In this document: piece by piece, positions 55,401 through 62,095 of the stretch | Layout of the letters: each line of letters begins with the position of its first letter | How positions within the stretch are numbered: position 1 is the first letter of the stretch | Assembly (NCBI GenBank): GCA_027490225.1 | Contig: JAIXYK010000007.1 | Span: forward strand, 1-64,000 | DNA length: 64,000 nucleotides | Direction of reading: 5' to 3' | Source: Bacteroidota bacterium | Lineage (GTDB): Bacteria; Bacteroidota; Bacteroidia; M30B66 | The notes under the pieces: model-generated | The model's database searches: none | What the model saw: only the letters and a program-made list of their open reading frames with translations | Told to the model about the DNA's origin: nothing | Translations under genes and position numbers: made by a program

Positions 55401-55562
55401 TGCTCCTGTATACTTTGTATTAACCGAAACCAATGGAGGATCAATAGCTGGGTAATCTCTTACTGCCAAAAACGAGTAGCCAACAACACCAAACAAAATA
55501 ATTATTAGGTTAAGAACTGTCGCAAATACAGGTCTTTTCAATGATAATTCTGAAATATTCAT
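52494..55562 (-). CDS. RND-family efflux pump permease
   Basis: A 1022-residue inner-membrane transporter of the HAE1/AcrB-like group. The N-terminal LKRPVFATVLNLIIILFGVVGYSFLAVRDYPAIDPP is typical. Twelve membrane helices are expected, with the hydrophilic loops containing YTGANAEVVESQITEPLEKAINGIPGIRSISSSSSIG and, around helix 4, LGIVLATGLVVDDGIVVTENIFRKLEGG. It exchanges protons for drugs or other compounds. The MFP gene overlaps its start by 4 nt and the TolC gene follows. Substrate is not evident; an AcrB-type multidrug pump is likely. Confidence 0.95.
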   Translation of the reverse strand: MNISELSLKRPVFATVLNLIIILFGVVGYSFLAVRDYPAIDPPLVSVNTKYTGANAEVVESQITEPLEKAINGIPGIRSISSSSSIGSSNISVEFNLTEDLEAATNDVRDKVSQALRNLPQDIDAPPVVSKADANSDFILMMAVQSETKGLLELSDYAENVLLQRFQTIPEVSAVNIFGQKRYSMRINAKPEALNAYGITFSDIKNALNRENVEIPSGKVYGLKTELTIRTLGKLTTEKEFQDLILREDASGVVRLSDVAKVEIGPENEEFSWHLNGVNGVGLAIIPQPGANYVRIAKEFYKRLEQVKASEKSDIQLKVLIDSTKNVLQAIDEVKETLLIALILVVLVIYLFFRSWSIAVRPLIDIPISLVATFFIMYMADFSVNVLTLLGIVLATGLVVDDGIVVTENIFRKLEGGMPIRKAALEGSKEIFFAVISTSITLAVVFLPVVFLEGFVGSLFREFGIVVAGAVLISALVSLTITPVLNVLLNRKDAGHTRFYKATEPFFEAMERNYKRLLSKFLMQKWMAWLIVVGCVLIIFFIGRNLKSELAPLEDRSSIRFSMVTPEGSSYDYTEKYATKVVDFLIDSVPERDFVFNAVPSFFTSGVNSSFARIGLVPPNQRDRTQSEIVKDLNTKIGRFNEGRIFAIEEQTISVGLASRGALPVQFILQNLDFEKLKSVLPKFLEEARKDKTFGNVDVNLKFNKPELEITIDRLKARDLGIYISDVADVIQGAFSGRRISYFTMNGLQYQVLGQVDVGDRDEPSDLLKLSVRNSKGELIPLSSVLQISENSNPPTLYHFNRYKSATISASLAEGKTVGEGVIAMQNIAKKMLDASFQTSLSGPSRDFAESSSNTTFAFLLALLLIYLVLSAQFESFLDPLVIMLTVPLALAGAVLSLWIFGQTLNIFSQIGMILLIGLVTKNGILIVEFSNKLFKTGMSATEAILEASSQRLRPILMTSLATALGALPIALSLGAASTSRMPLGIVIVGGILFSLLLTLLVIPAIFSYLLMRKKVKNDEEE

Positions 55563-56617
55563 CGTTGACTCGAATTAACTGATGCCCCAAAAACTTTTTT
55601 AATGGTTAATGTTGCTTTTGGTTTTGCGTAAAGCATTCCACTTACCACAACCGAATCACCCATATTTATACCTGAAATTACTTCCACACTATCAGCAACC
55701 CTGTTTCCTGTTATCACTTCTGAAAACACGGCTATTCCGTTTTTTGCCAAAACTACCTTTTTAAATCTTGCTTCTGGAATTACAGCACTGCTTGGAATAT
55801 TTATTATGTTTCCTCCATTTTTATTCGGAACAAACACTTTAGCAAAACTTCCTGGCAAAACATCAGCTTTTAATAAATATGCCCTTACTTTCCAGTTACG
55901 TGAACCAACATCTAACCTCGATTCAAATGAGGCAACCCTAGCTTCTACCGATTCTGCTGCTCCAGCAATTGCCACTTTCACAATATCTCCCTTTTTTAAG
56001 CTTCTTGCATTTAATTCTGGCAAAGTAAAGTCAATCTTTAGCGCATCTCTTTGCTGCAAACTGGTAATCAACGTATTTTGGTTTACGTACGCTCCATTGC
56101 TCACATTTCTTAATCCTATTGTTCCGCTAAAAGGTGCCCGGATGATAGTTTTTTCTATCTGTGCTTCTAACACATCTACTTGCGCTTTTAAATTTACCAC
56201 CTGTGTTTGAACTGCATCATATTCAGATTGCGCCAGTGCTTTCTCTGCAAATAGTTGTTCTAATCTTGATTTATTCTTTTCTGCTAGAAGCAACTGCGCT
56301 TTTGCACCGGTTAACTGAGCTGTTAAATCAGCATTGTTAATTTTCGCTAAGATTGTTCCGGCACTTACTTTTTCCCCTTCTAAAATATTCAAATAGGTAA
56401 TCCTTCCGCTAATCTCTGGGTAAACATCAATTGCTTCCATGGCCAAAACAGTACCGTTTGCTTCGTAAAAGGAAACTGTTGTAGAAGGCTTTGCAATCAT
56501 TACACTTACTGCAATTGGCTTGTTTTGTTGGTTTTGCGGTTGTTTTTCCTTTCCTCCACAGGAAAAAAGTAAAAATAAGCCAAGGCATATCTCAGCTGGT
56601 AATAATTTTTTATACAT
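55559..56617 (-). CDS. RND efflux periplasmic adaptor (MFP) lipoprotein
   Basis: A 352-residue lipoprotein (lipobox LLFSC, Cys20). It has the barrel-sandwich hybrid (VYPEISGRITYLNILEGEKVSAGTILAKINNADLTAQL, residues about 65-105), a helical hairpin (AQLLLAEKNKSRLEQLFAEKALAQSEYDAVQTQVVNLKAQVDVLE) and the beta-barrel part (PFSGTIGLRNVSNGAYVNQNTLITSLQQ). It links the RND permease to the TolC-like channel. The start ATG lies inside a perfect palindrome (56612-56627). The stop overlaps the permease start by 4 nt. An intact three-gene pump operon is present; no regulator gene is next to it. Confidence 0.94.
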   Translation of the reverse strand: MYKKLLPAEICLGLFLLFSCGGKEKQPQNQQNKPIAVSVMIAKPSTTVSFYEANGTVLAMEAIDVYPEISGRITYLNILEGEKVSAGTILAKINNADLTAQLTGAKAQLLLAEKNKSRLEQLFAEKALAQSEYDAVQTQVVNLKAQVDVLEAQIEKTIIRAPFSGTIGLRNVSNGAYVNQNTLITSLQQRDALKIDFTLPELNARSLKKGDIVKVAIAGAAESVEARVASFESRLDVGSRNWKVRAYLLKADVLPGSFAKVFVPNKNGGNIINIPSSAVIPEARFKKVVLAKNGIAVFSEVITGNRVADSVEVISGINMGDSVVVSGMLYAKPKATLTIKKVFGASVNSSQR

Positions 56618-56627
56618 ATATATGTAT
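56612..56627. promoter_or_regulatory. 16-nt palindrome over the MFP start codon (candidate operator)
   Basis: ATACATATATATGTAT spans the MFP ATG (56617-56615). The same sequence occurs at 52431-52446. A repressor bound here could block translation start or transcription, but no regulator gene is next to it. Confidence 0.35.
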
Positions 56628-56757
56628 TAATTCGAAACGAATGATTTATGTGATTCCACAAATTTGAGAATATTTAGTTTATCAATCGTGATGTTTATGT
56701 GATGTTTTTATAAATAACAAATTATACCTTGTTCCCGAATTACTTCGTTTAGTCAAT

Positions 56758-57270
56758 ATGTTTTATAGAAATTTTTCATTTGCCCTATTAATGCTAATGC
56801 AGGCCTCTTGCGGAGGCGAAAAAATTAAACCAGAAGCCTATAATGATGCACTCGTTTCAGAGCAAATTAATGTTGTTAAAGCTGCTGACGAACTCCAAGC
56901 TGGCTTCGATACTTATATCAAAGAAGATATGGAAACATTGTTCAAGAGATATAACGACCAGGTGGAGTCATCTTTGAAAAAAGTGGAAGACATGGATGAT
57001 TATAACGATGATGCTTCTTTCCAAAAAGCTACCATCCAATTATTAGAAGTTTATAAATCCTTAGGGAAAAAAGAATATTTGCAGGCAAAAGAAATCCTTT
57101 CTAAGCCAGATAGCCTATATTCTAAAAATGATGAAGCACGCATTGAGTTGCTTTTCAAACAAATAGACCGCACCATTCAAAAAGCTACCACCGCTTACAA
57201 AAAGGAGCAAGAACAATTTGCCTCAAAAAACAAGATTCAACTCATTCCTGATACAACAGCCACAAAATAA
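56758..57270 (+). CDS. Helical lipoprotein of unknown function
   Basis: A 170-residue lipoprotein with lipobox QASC (Cys18) after a short signal. The rest is highly charged and helical (VKAADELQAGFDTYIKEDMETLFKRYNDQVESSLKKVEDMDDYN, then KATIQLLEVYKSLGKKEYLQAKEILSK), with coiled-coil tendency and no hydrophobic core motif I recognise. It may be an outer-membrane-attached periplasmic protein. It is 2 bp upstream of the BstA-like gene and so is likely co-transcribed. Function unknown. Confidence 0.75.
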   Translation: MFYRNFSFALLMLMQASCGGEKIKPEAYNDALVSEQINVVKAADELQAGFDTYIKEDMETLFKRYNDQVESSLKKVEDMDDYNDDASFQKATIQLLEVYKSLGKKEYLQAKEILSKPDSLYSKNDEARIELLFKQIDRTIQKATTAYKKEQEQFASKNKIQLIPDTTATK

Positions 57271-57272
57271 AA

Positions 57273-57800
57273 ATGGAAGATTTACACGAGCATTTACGAT
57301 ACCCTGTTGGAAGACAACAAATTCATGATACATATACTACTGAATTGAGAAATACACACATTTCTGAAATTAAGCATCTTCCAGTAGAACTCAATAAACT
57401 CTTGCAAAAGTTAAGTCCAGAACAGTTAGCGCAACCTTACAGACCCGACGGTTGGACAGGAAATCAAGTAATCCATCACCTGGCCGATTCTCACATGAAT
57501 TGCTTAATGCGTTTAAAACTTGCGCTTACTGAAAATGCCCCAGTAATAAAACCATATATAGAACAGGAATGGGCAAAATTGAGCGATTACAACTTGCCTA
57601 TTCAAGTAAGCATTAACATGCTAGAAGCGGTTCATTCCAAATTGGGTGTATTACTAGACAACATGAAAGACGAAGAATTCGAAAGAACTTTTACCCATCC
57701 GCAATACAATTTCACAAGACCTTTACATTATCTTGTATCACTTTACGCCTGGCACGGTCGTCACCATTTAGGTCATTTATCAATTTTATTAAATAAATAG
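57273..57800 (+). CDS. Bacillithiol S-transferase-like DinB-family protein (YfiT/BstA type)
   Basis: A 175-residue four-helix metal-binding protein. The start RYPVGR, then RPDGWTGNQVIHHLADSHMN (residues about 57-76), and YAWHGRHHLGHL at the end match the YfiT/BstA group. His68/69, His161 and His165 are the likely metal triad. BstA transfers thiols or other groups from bacillithiol to xenobiotics; many Bacteroidota make bacillithiol-like thiols, but the partner here is inferred. It starts 2 bp after the lipoprotein gene and ends 48 bp before asnS. Confidence 0.85.
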   Translation: MEDLHEHLRYPVGRQQIHDTYTTELRNTHISEIKHLPVELNKLLQKLSPEQLAQPYRPDGWTGNQVIHHLADSHMNCLMRLKLALTENAPVIKPYIEQEWAKLSDYNLPIQVSINMLEAVHSKLGVLLDNMKDEEFERTFTHPQYNFTRPLHYLVSLYAWHGRHHLGHLSILLNK

Positions 57801-57822
57801 ACTGCTACTTCATCGGATGTGC

Positions 57823-57830
57823 TATTTTTG
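57823..57830 (+). promoter_or_regulatory. Candidate -7 box (TATTTTTG) for asnS
   Basis: Exact TAnnTTTG ending 18 nt before the asnS ATG at 57849. No TTG at -33 spacing. Confidence 0.45.
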
Positions 57831-57848
57831 CGCTTTTATTAAAATAGT

Positions 57849-59285
57849 ATGAGCGCATTGCACCAATTAAGAATTGCAGACTGGTTAAAAACAACACCAA
57901 CGGGCCAAACCATTACCGTGTCTGGCTGGGTTCGAACCAAACGTGGAAACAAAGACATTGCTTTCGTCGCTTTAAGCGATGGATCAACCATCAACACTTT
58001 GCAAATTGTGGCAGAATTGGTAAATTTTGATGAAGAGATAATCAAAAAAATCCAGACAGGCTGCAGCCTTCGCGTTACAGGAGCCCTAGTTGCTTCTCAA
58101 GGAGCAGGACAAACAGTTGACCTTCAAGCACAGAAAATCGAAATCTTGGGCGAAGCCGATGCTGAGAAATTTCCGCTTCAAAAGAAAAAACACACCCTTG
58201 AGTTTTTACGTGAAATAGCACATTTACGTCCACGTACCAATACTTTTGGTGCCATACTCAGAATTCGTCATGCACTTGCATTTGCAATACACAAGTATTT
58301 CAACGACCATCACTTTTATTATATCCACGCGCCAATCATTACAGGTTCCGATGCCGAAGGTGCAGGAGAAATGTTTCGCGTAAGCACCATCGACCCTCAA
58401 AATCCTCCAAAAACAGGAAACGGCGAAATCGATTATTCCCAGGATTTCTTCGGAAAATCTGCAAACCTTACCGTTTCTGGTCAGTTAGAATCAGAACTGG
58501 CTGCTATGGCACTTTCCCGCGTGTACACTTTCGGACCAACATTCAGAGCCGAAAACTCTAATACTGCACGTCACCTTGCCGAATTTTGGATGATAGAACC
58601 AGAAATGGCTTTCTTCGAACTTACCGATAACATGGATTTAGCCGAAGATTTTCTCCAATACCTTATAAAATATGCAATGGAACATTGCGCAGACGATTTG
58701 GTATTCTTAGAAAAACGCTTGATTGAAGAAGAATCTCAACTCAAAAAAGAAGACCGCAATCCAATGCCATTATTGGAAAAATTGAAATTTGTTTCCGAAA
58801 CAGCATTCGAACGCATCACTTACACAGAAGCTGTTGCAATTCTTGAAAAAAGCGGCCGTAAATTCGAATTTCCTGTAAAATGGGGCATCGACCTGCAATC
58901 AGAACATGAGCGTTATTTGGTAGAAAAGCATTTCAAAAAACCAGTTATCCTTACCAATTACCCGAAAGACATCAAAGCTTTCTACATGAAACTCGATGAA
59001 GATGGCAAAACCGTGCGCGCCATGGATGTGCTGTTTCCTGGAATAGGAGAAATAATCGGAGGTTCTCAACGTGAAGAAGATTATGAAAAACTCAGCAAAC
59101 GCATCGACGAAATGGGCATTCACCGCGAAAGTTTATGGTGGTACCTCGAAACTCGTCAGTATGGAACTGTTCCTCATTCAGGTTTCGGCCTTGGTTTCGA
59201 ACGATTAGTCCTATTCGTAACTGGCATGGGCAATATCCGCGATGTGATTCCTTTCCCAAGAACTCCTAAAAATTTAGAATTCTAA
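57849..59285 (+). CDS. asnS: Asparagine-tRNA ligase
   Basis: A 478-residue class IIb aminoacyl-tRNA synthetase that charges tRNA-Asn. An N-terminal OB-fold anticodon-binding region ([24 protein letters not shown]) precedes the catalytic core with motif 1 ([38 protein letters not shown]), motif 2 ([28 protein letters not shown]) and motif 3 ([27 protein letters not shown]). The class IIb LDED-type specificity and C-terminal GFGLGFERL are typical of AsnRS. Length is normal. It ends at a strong terminator before the 107-bp repeat array. Confidence 0.97.
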   Translation: MSALHQLRIADWLKTTPTGQTITVSGWVRTKRGNKDIAFVALSDGSTINTLQIVAELVNFDEEIIKKIQTGCSLRVTGALVASQGAGQTVDLQAQKIEILGEADAEKFPLQKKKHTLEFLREIAHLRPRTNTFGAILRIRHALAFAIHKYFNDHHFYYIHAPIITGSDAEGAGEMFRVSTIDPQNPPKTGNGEIDYSQDFFGKSANLTVSGQLESELAAMALSRVYTFGPTFRAENSNTARHLAEFWMIEPEMAFFELTDNMDLAEDFLQYLIKYAMEHCADDLVFLEKRLIEEESQLKKEDRNPMPLLEKLKFVSETAFERITYTEAVAILEKSGRKFEFPVKWGIDLQSEHERYLVEKHFKKPVILTNYPKDIKAFYMKLDEDGKTVRAMDVLFPGIGEIIGGSQREEDYEKLSKRIDEMGIHRESLWWYLETRQYGTVPHSGFGLGFERLVLFVTGMGNIRDVIPFPRTPKNLEF

Positions 59286-59308
59286 AATTTAAACTTAGTA
59301 ACTAATTC

Positions 59309-59344
59309 AAAGCCCCGTTTAACTTATTTAATCGGGGCTTTTTG
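59309..59344 (+). terminator. Rho-independent terminator of asnS
   Basis: AAAGCCCCG (59309-59317) and CGGGGCTTT (59333-59341) are perfect arms with a 15-nt loop, followed by T. It lies 24 bp after the asnS stop. Confidence 0.9.
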
Positions 59345-59355
59345 TTTACAATACA

Positions 59356-59823
59356 ACTTAATAATCTTAATTCCTTAATGGTTCAAGGGAAAAATAGGAT
59401 AAGAAGCTAATCTTAACCTTTAAGAGATTAAGAATTTTATAAAATCATTTTGTCTTTGTAAAGCTTAATAATTTTAATTCCTTAATGGTTCAAAGGAAAA
59501 AACAGGATAAATAACTAAATTTAACCATTAAGAGATTAAGAATTTTATAAAATCATTTTGTCTTTGTAAAGCTTAATAATCTTAATTCCTTAATGGTTCA
59601 AATGAAAAAACAGATAAATAACTAATTTTAACCATTAAGAGATTAAGAATTTTATAAAATCATTTTGTCTTTTTAAAGCTTAATAATTTTAATTCCTTAA
59701 TGGTTCAAAGGAAAAAACAGGATAAATAACTAAATTTAACCATTAAGTGATCAAGAATTTTATAAAATTATTTTTCTATAAAAAGTTTAATAATCTTAAT
59801 TCCTTAATGGTTCAAAGGAATAT
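59356..59823. repeat. Tandem approximately 107-bp repeat array with internal inverted arms
   Basis: Units start at 59356, 59463, 59571 and 59678 with a partial fifth at 59785, a period of 107-108 bp. Each unit has CTTAATTCCTTAATGGTT near its start and AACCATTAAGAGATTAAG near its end, nearly reverse complements of each other (18 nt, two mismatches), so each unit can fold into a hairpin with a central loop of about 40 nt. It fills the 586-bp asnS/59872 convergent gap; 59286-59355 is terminator and leader, and 59824-59871 shows nothing. No ORF. Confidence 0.85.
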
Positions 59824-59871
59824 TTTAGTTAGAAAACTTTTAAATGGTTTAATAGTCCACTTAATTTTAAA

Positions 59872-60459
59872 TCACTCTGAAAGTTGAAACCTCACACTGC
59901 AAGCCAACATCTCTGTCTGCATTTCAGTACAAATTCCATATTTGTAAACAAAAGTGTTCTTCTTCCCATCTGGTTGTATCAATTCAAATACACCCTTTTT
60001 CGTTTCCTTAATTGGAATAAAAGCCCCAAGTCTTTCAGAAAAAATGCTTGTCAAACCTTGAGGCATAAAATGGTAAAGCTTTCCAACACTAAAATCTATT
60101 GGCGCTGGAAAATAAGTATTCACCTTTTCCGATGCGTTTACCAAATGATAGGTGTTTTGTTGTCTTGTTACAGTTATCTTCTCTTTTAGGTTGTCGTTAA
60201 TATGTTTTTGCGAAGACGAAGAAACCAATTCATTACCCGAATATCGAGTTTCAATCAAAGAAACAATATCTTTAAATGGCAAATGAATCCGTGTTTCCAA
60301 CCTAATGTAAAAAGAATTGTTTGCCTCTTTGGTGCACTCTGCTTTCAATTTCCCAACATTTTTCCCCGCCACATAAACAGTATAATTCAACTTTTGGCCA
60401 TTAACCGCCAAAGTCGAAAATCCAAAGAACATCACCAAATAAATACACCACAGTTTCAT
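59872..60459 (-). CDS. Secreted protein, probable DUF6134-family
   Basis: A 195-residue protein with a signal peptide ending AVNGQ. The mature part has the LNYTVYVAGKNVGKLKAECTKEANNSFYIRLETRI opening and strands of the lipocalin-like size, with no catalytic motif. The pattern resembles DUF6134 proteins of Bacteroidota, function unknown. It is single on the minus strand, with its stop facing the 107-bp repeat array and its start 188 bp from pth. Confidence 0.7.
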   Translation of the reverse strand: MKLWCIYLVMFFGFSTLAVNGQKLNYTVYVAGKNVGKLKAECTKEANNSFYIRLETRIHLPFKDIVSLIETRYSGNELVSSSSQKHINDNLKEKITVTRQQNTYHLVNASEKVNTYFPAPIDFSVGKLYHFMPQGLTSIFSERLGAFIPIKETKKGVFELIQPDGKKNTFVYKYGICTEMQTEMLACSVRFQLSE

Positions 60460-60506
60460 GCTACTATAATACGCATAATATATGTATAAGTTGTGTAGCT
60501 ATTTTT

Positions 60507-60588
60507 TGGGCGCCTTTTCGCGCTTTCGGCAGTAGCTGCTTCTTTCATCCGCAGGCTACTTGCCTCAATCACGGGCGCAGCATTCCGT
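60507..60588. repeat. Dispersed GC-rich hairpin repeat, family 1, copy B
   Basis: Shares the ordered elements TGGGCGC, TAGCTGCTTC, GCAGGCTA, TTGCCTCA, GGGCGCAGCATTCC with 6113-6200. The TAGCTGC/GCAGGCTA part can pair. It lies in the divergent gap between the DUF6134-like gene and pth. Confidence 0.6.
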
Positions 60589-60647
60589 TTACATTTAAAT
60601 TTCCATTTCAATTAGAAACACATTTGTTATTTAATTTAATTTGCCAA

Positions 60648-61211
60648 ATGAAATACCTCATTACCGGTTTAGGAAACATTGGCGAAGAATACCAACATAC
60701 AAGACATAACATCGGTTTCTCCGTTCTCGACTATTTTGCAAATCAAGCGCAAATTTCATTTTCAAATGTTAAACATGGTAGCTTTGCCGAATGCAAGTTC
60801 AAAGGAAGAACGCTTTTTCTTCTAAAACCTAACACCTATATGAACCTGAGTGGCAAAGCAGTTCAATATTGGCTACAACAAGAAAAAATTGCCTTCGAAA
60901 ACCAACTCATCATCACCGACGATTTAGCATTACCATTCGGAACCATCCGTTTACGAGGTAAAGGCAGCGACGGCGGTCACAACGGACTAAAAAGTATCCA
61001 AGAAATTACAGCCCGTCAAGATTATCCCCGTCTTCGTTTCGGTATCGGCGCCGAATTTGGAAAAGGCCATCAAGTAAATTATGTGCTTTCAAAGTGGAGT
61101 CCTCAAGAAGATACCTTACTTCCCGAACGCCTCGAAAAATGCGCCGAACTCATTAAAAGCTTTGTTTCCATAGGCATTCAACATACCATGGCAAATTTCA
61201 ACAATAAATAA
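60648..61211 (+). CDS. pth: Peptidyl-tRNA hydrolase
   Basis: A 187-residue enzyme that releases peptides from drop-off peptidyl-tRNA. KYLITGLGNIGEEYQHTRHNIGF (residues 2-24, with the His20-type catalytic residue in TRHNIG), FLLKPNTYMNLSGKAV, DDLALPFGTIRLRGKGSDGGHNGLKSI and RLRFGIG are diagnostic. Normal length. I chose ATG 60648 rather than the earlier frame start at 60624, because the family starts MKYLI-GLGN and a weak -7-like TTAATTTG lies just upstream. It converges with the gene at 61372. Confidence 0.95.
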   Translation: MKYLITGLGNIGEEYQHTRHNIGFSVLDYFANQAQISFSNVKHGSFAECKFKGRTLFLLKPNTYMNLSGKAVQYWLQQEKIAFENQLIITDDLALPFGTIRLRGKGSDGGHNGLKSIQEITARQDYPRLRFGIGAEFGKGHQVNYVLSKWSPQEDTLLPERLEKCAELIKSFVSIGIQHTMANFNNK

Positions 61212-61274
61212 AAATTATAAATCTCTGCTTTCTCAGTGCACTCCTTGAGAAAAAATCTCAGCAATCACATTATC

Positions 61275-61340
61275 AACCTCTGTGACCTCTGTGCCACAAC
61301 CTCATTTCGACAAGCTCAGCGGCCTCAGTGCGCTCCGTGT
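61275..61340. repeat. Diverged partial copy of the 99-bp repeat family
   Basis: The convergent gap after pth contains CTCTGTGCC, ACAACCTCATTTCGACAAGC and CTCAGTGCGCTCCGTGT, which match the core of the 48872-49215 units in the same order with substitutions. No gene seen in the 160-bp gap. Confidence 0.6.
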
Positions 61341-61371
61341 AAATAAACCACAGCAAACACTTCGAGTAACA

Positions 61372-61947
61372 TCAATATAATCCAAACATATAACCAACTC
61401 TATAAACCAGCGGGCCACCATAAATTGTGCTTTCAGCTGTTCCATCATCCGCTAAGTTATATAAGAGAGATATTGTAAAGTAAGAATTGTTACCAGTTTT
61501 TTGCCTAAAACCTGCTCCAACTAGATAAGCAGGAGTCCATCTTCTTGCCTGATCAAATTGAAATGTATTTGGATCATATATGATAGTTTCATTGTTTATG
61601 TTTTCTAACTCCGCAGCGAGAAATAACCCTGGCAATCTTTCTGGCGCAGGCAGAACTCTTAAGAACCCACGGGCACCAAAAAAATGAAATCTTACTGATT
61701 GTCCATTAAATCTTTCAGAATAGAAAGTATAGCTTGGTCCAAGGCCAGCCGAAAAATAACTATTGATGTTATAACCAACATAAGGCGACAATTCTATCAA
61801 AGAACCCAAGTTCGAAATGCCTAACCGAAAAGTACTCCCAATAAAAATCTTGCTTTTGGGTGTTTCTCCAAACTCAGTTTGAGCTTTTGTTTGTTGAAAG
61901 TTAATAAGCAGCGCACTGAATATTATAATGAGGTTTTTGATTTTCAT
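61372..61947 (-). CDS. Predicted outer-membrane beta-barrel protein
   Basis: A 191-residue exported protein starting MKIKNLIIIFSALLINFQQTKA. Strands alternate (FIGSTFRLGISNLGSLIELSPYVGYNINSYFSAGLGPSYTFYSE, then FHFFGARGFLRVLP, then TPAYLVGAGFRQKTGNNSYFTISLLYNL) and end with VGYMFGLY, as in small outer-membrane barrels of the OmpW/OmpX kind. I used ATG 61947 rather than the longer frame from 62001, because the signal peptide starts there. No family motif. It faces the aromatic amino acid hydroxylase gene head to head. Confidence 0.8.
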   Translation of the reverse strand: MKIKNLIIIFSALLINFQQTKAQTEFGETPKSKIFIGSTFRLGISNLGSLIELSPYVGYNINSYFSAGLGPSYTFYSERFNGQSVRFHFFGARGFLRVLPAPERLPGLFLAAELENINNETIIYDPNTFQFDQARRWTPAYLVGAGFRQKTGNNSYFTISLLYNLADDGTAESTIYGGPLVYRVGYMFGLY

Positions 61948-62037
61948 TGGTAACAAGTTTAAATAGAAACAATAAAACGGTGTAAATGTAACGTTTCGCA
62001 TAAAATTGATGTTTAACTTCCAACTAATTTTACTAGA

Positions 62038-62069
62038 TTTGAATTTGGCAAAATATAATTTTAGTTTTG
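62038..62069 (+). promoter_or_regulatory. Bacteroidota-type promoter for the aromatic amino acid hydroxylase gene
   Basis: TTTG (62038-62041) and TAGTTTTG (62062-62069) are spaced 20 nt apart, matching both elements of the Bacteroidota promoter. The box ends 26 nt before the ATG. Confidence 0.6.
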
Positions 62070-62095
62070 TCTGTTATCTTAATATATAATATCAC

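Noticed and set aside
59356-59823. CRISPR array
   Set aside because: Units are 107 bp and nearly identical throughout, with no 25-40 bp repeats and no unique spacers; no Cas genes nearby.
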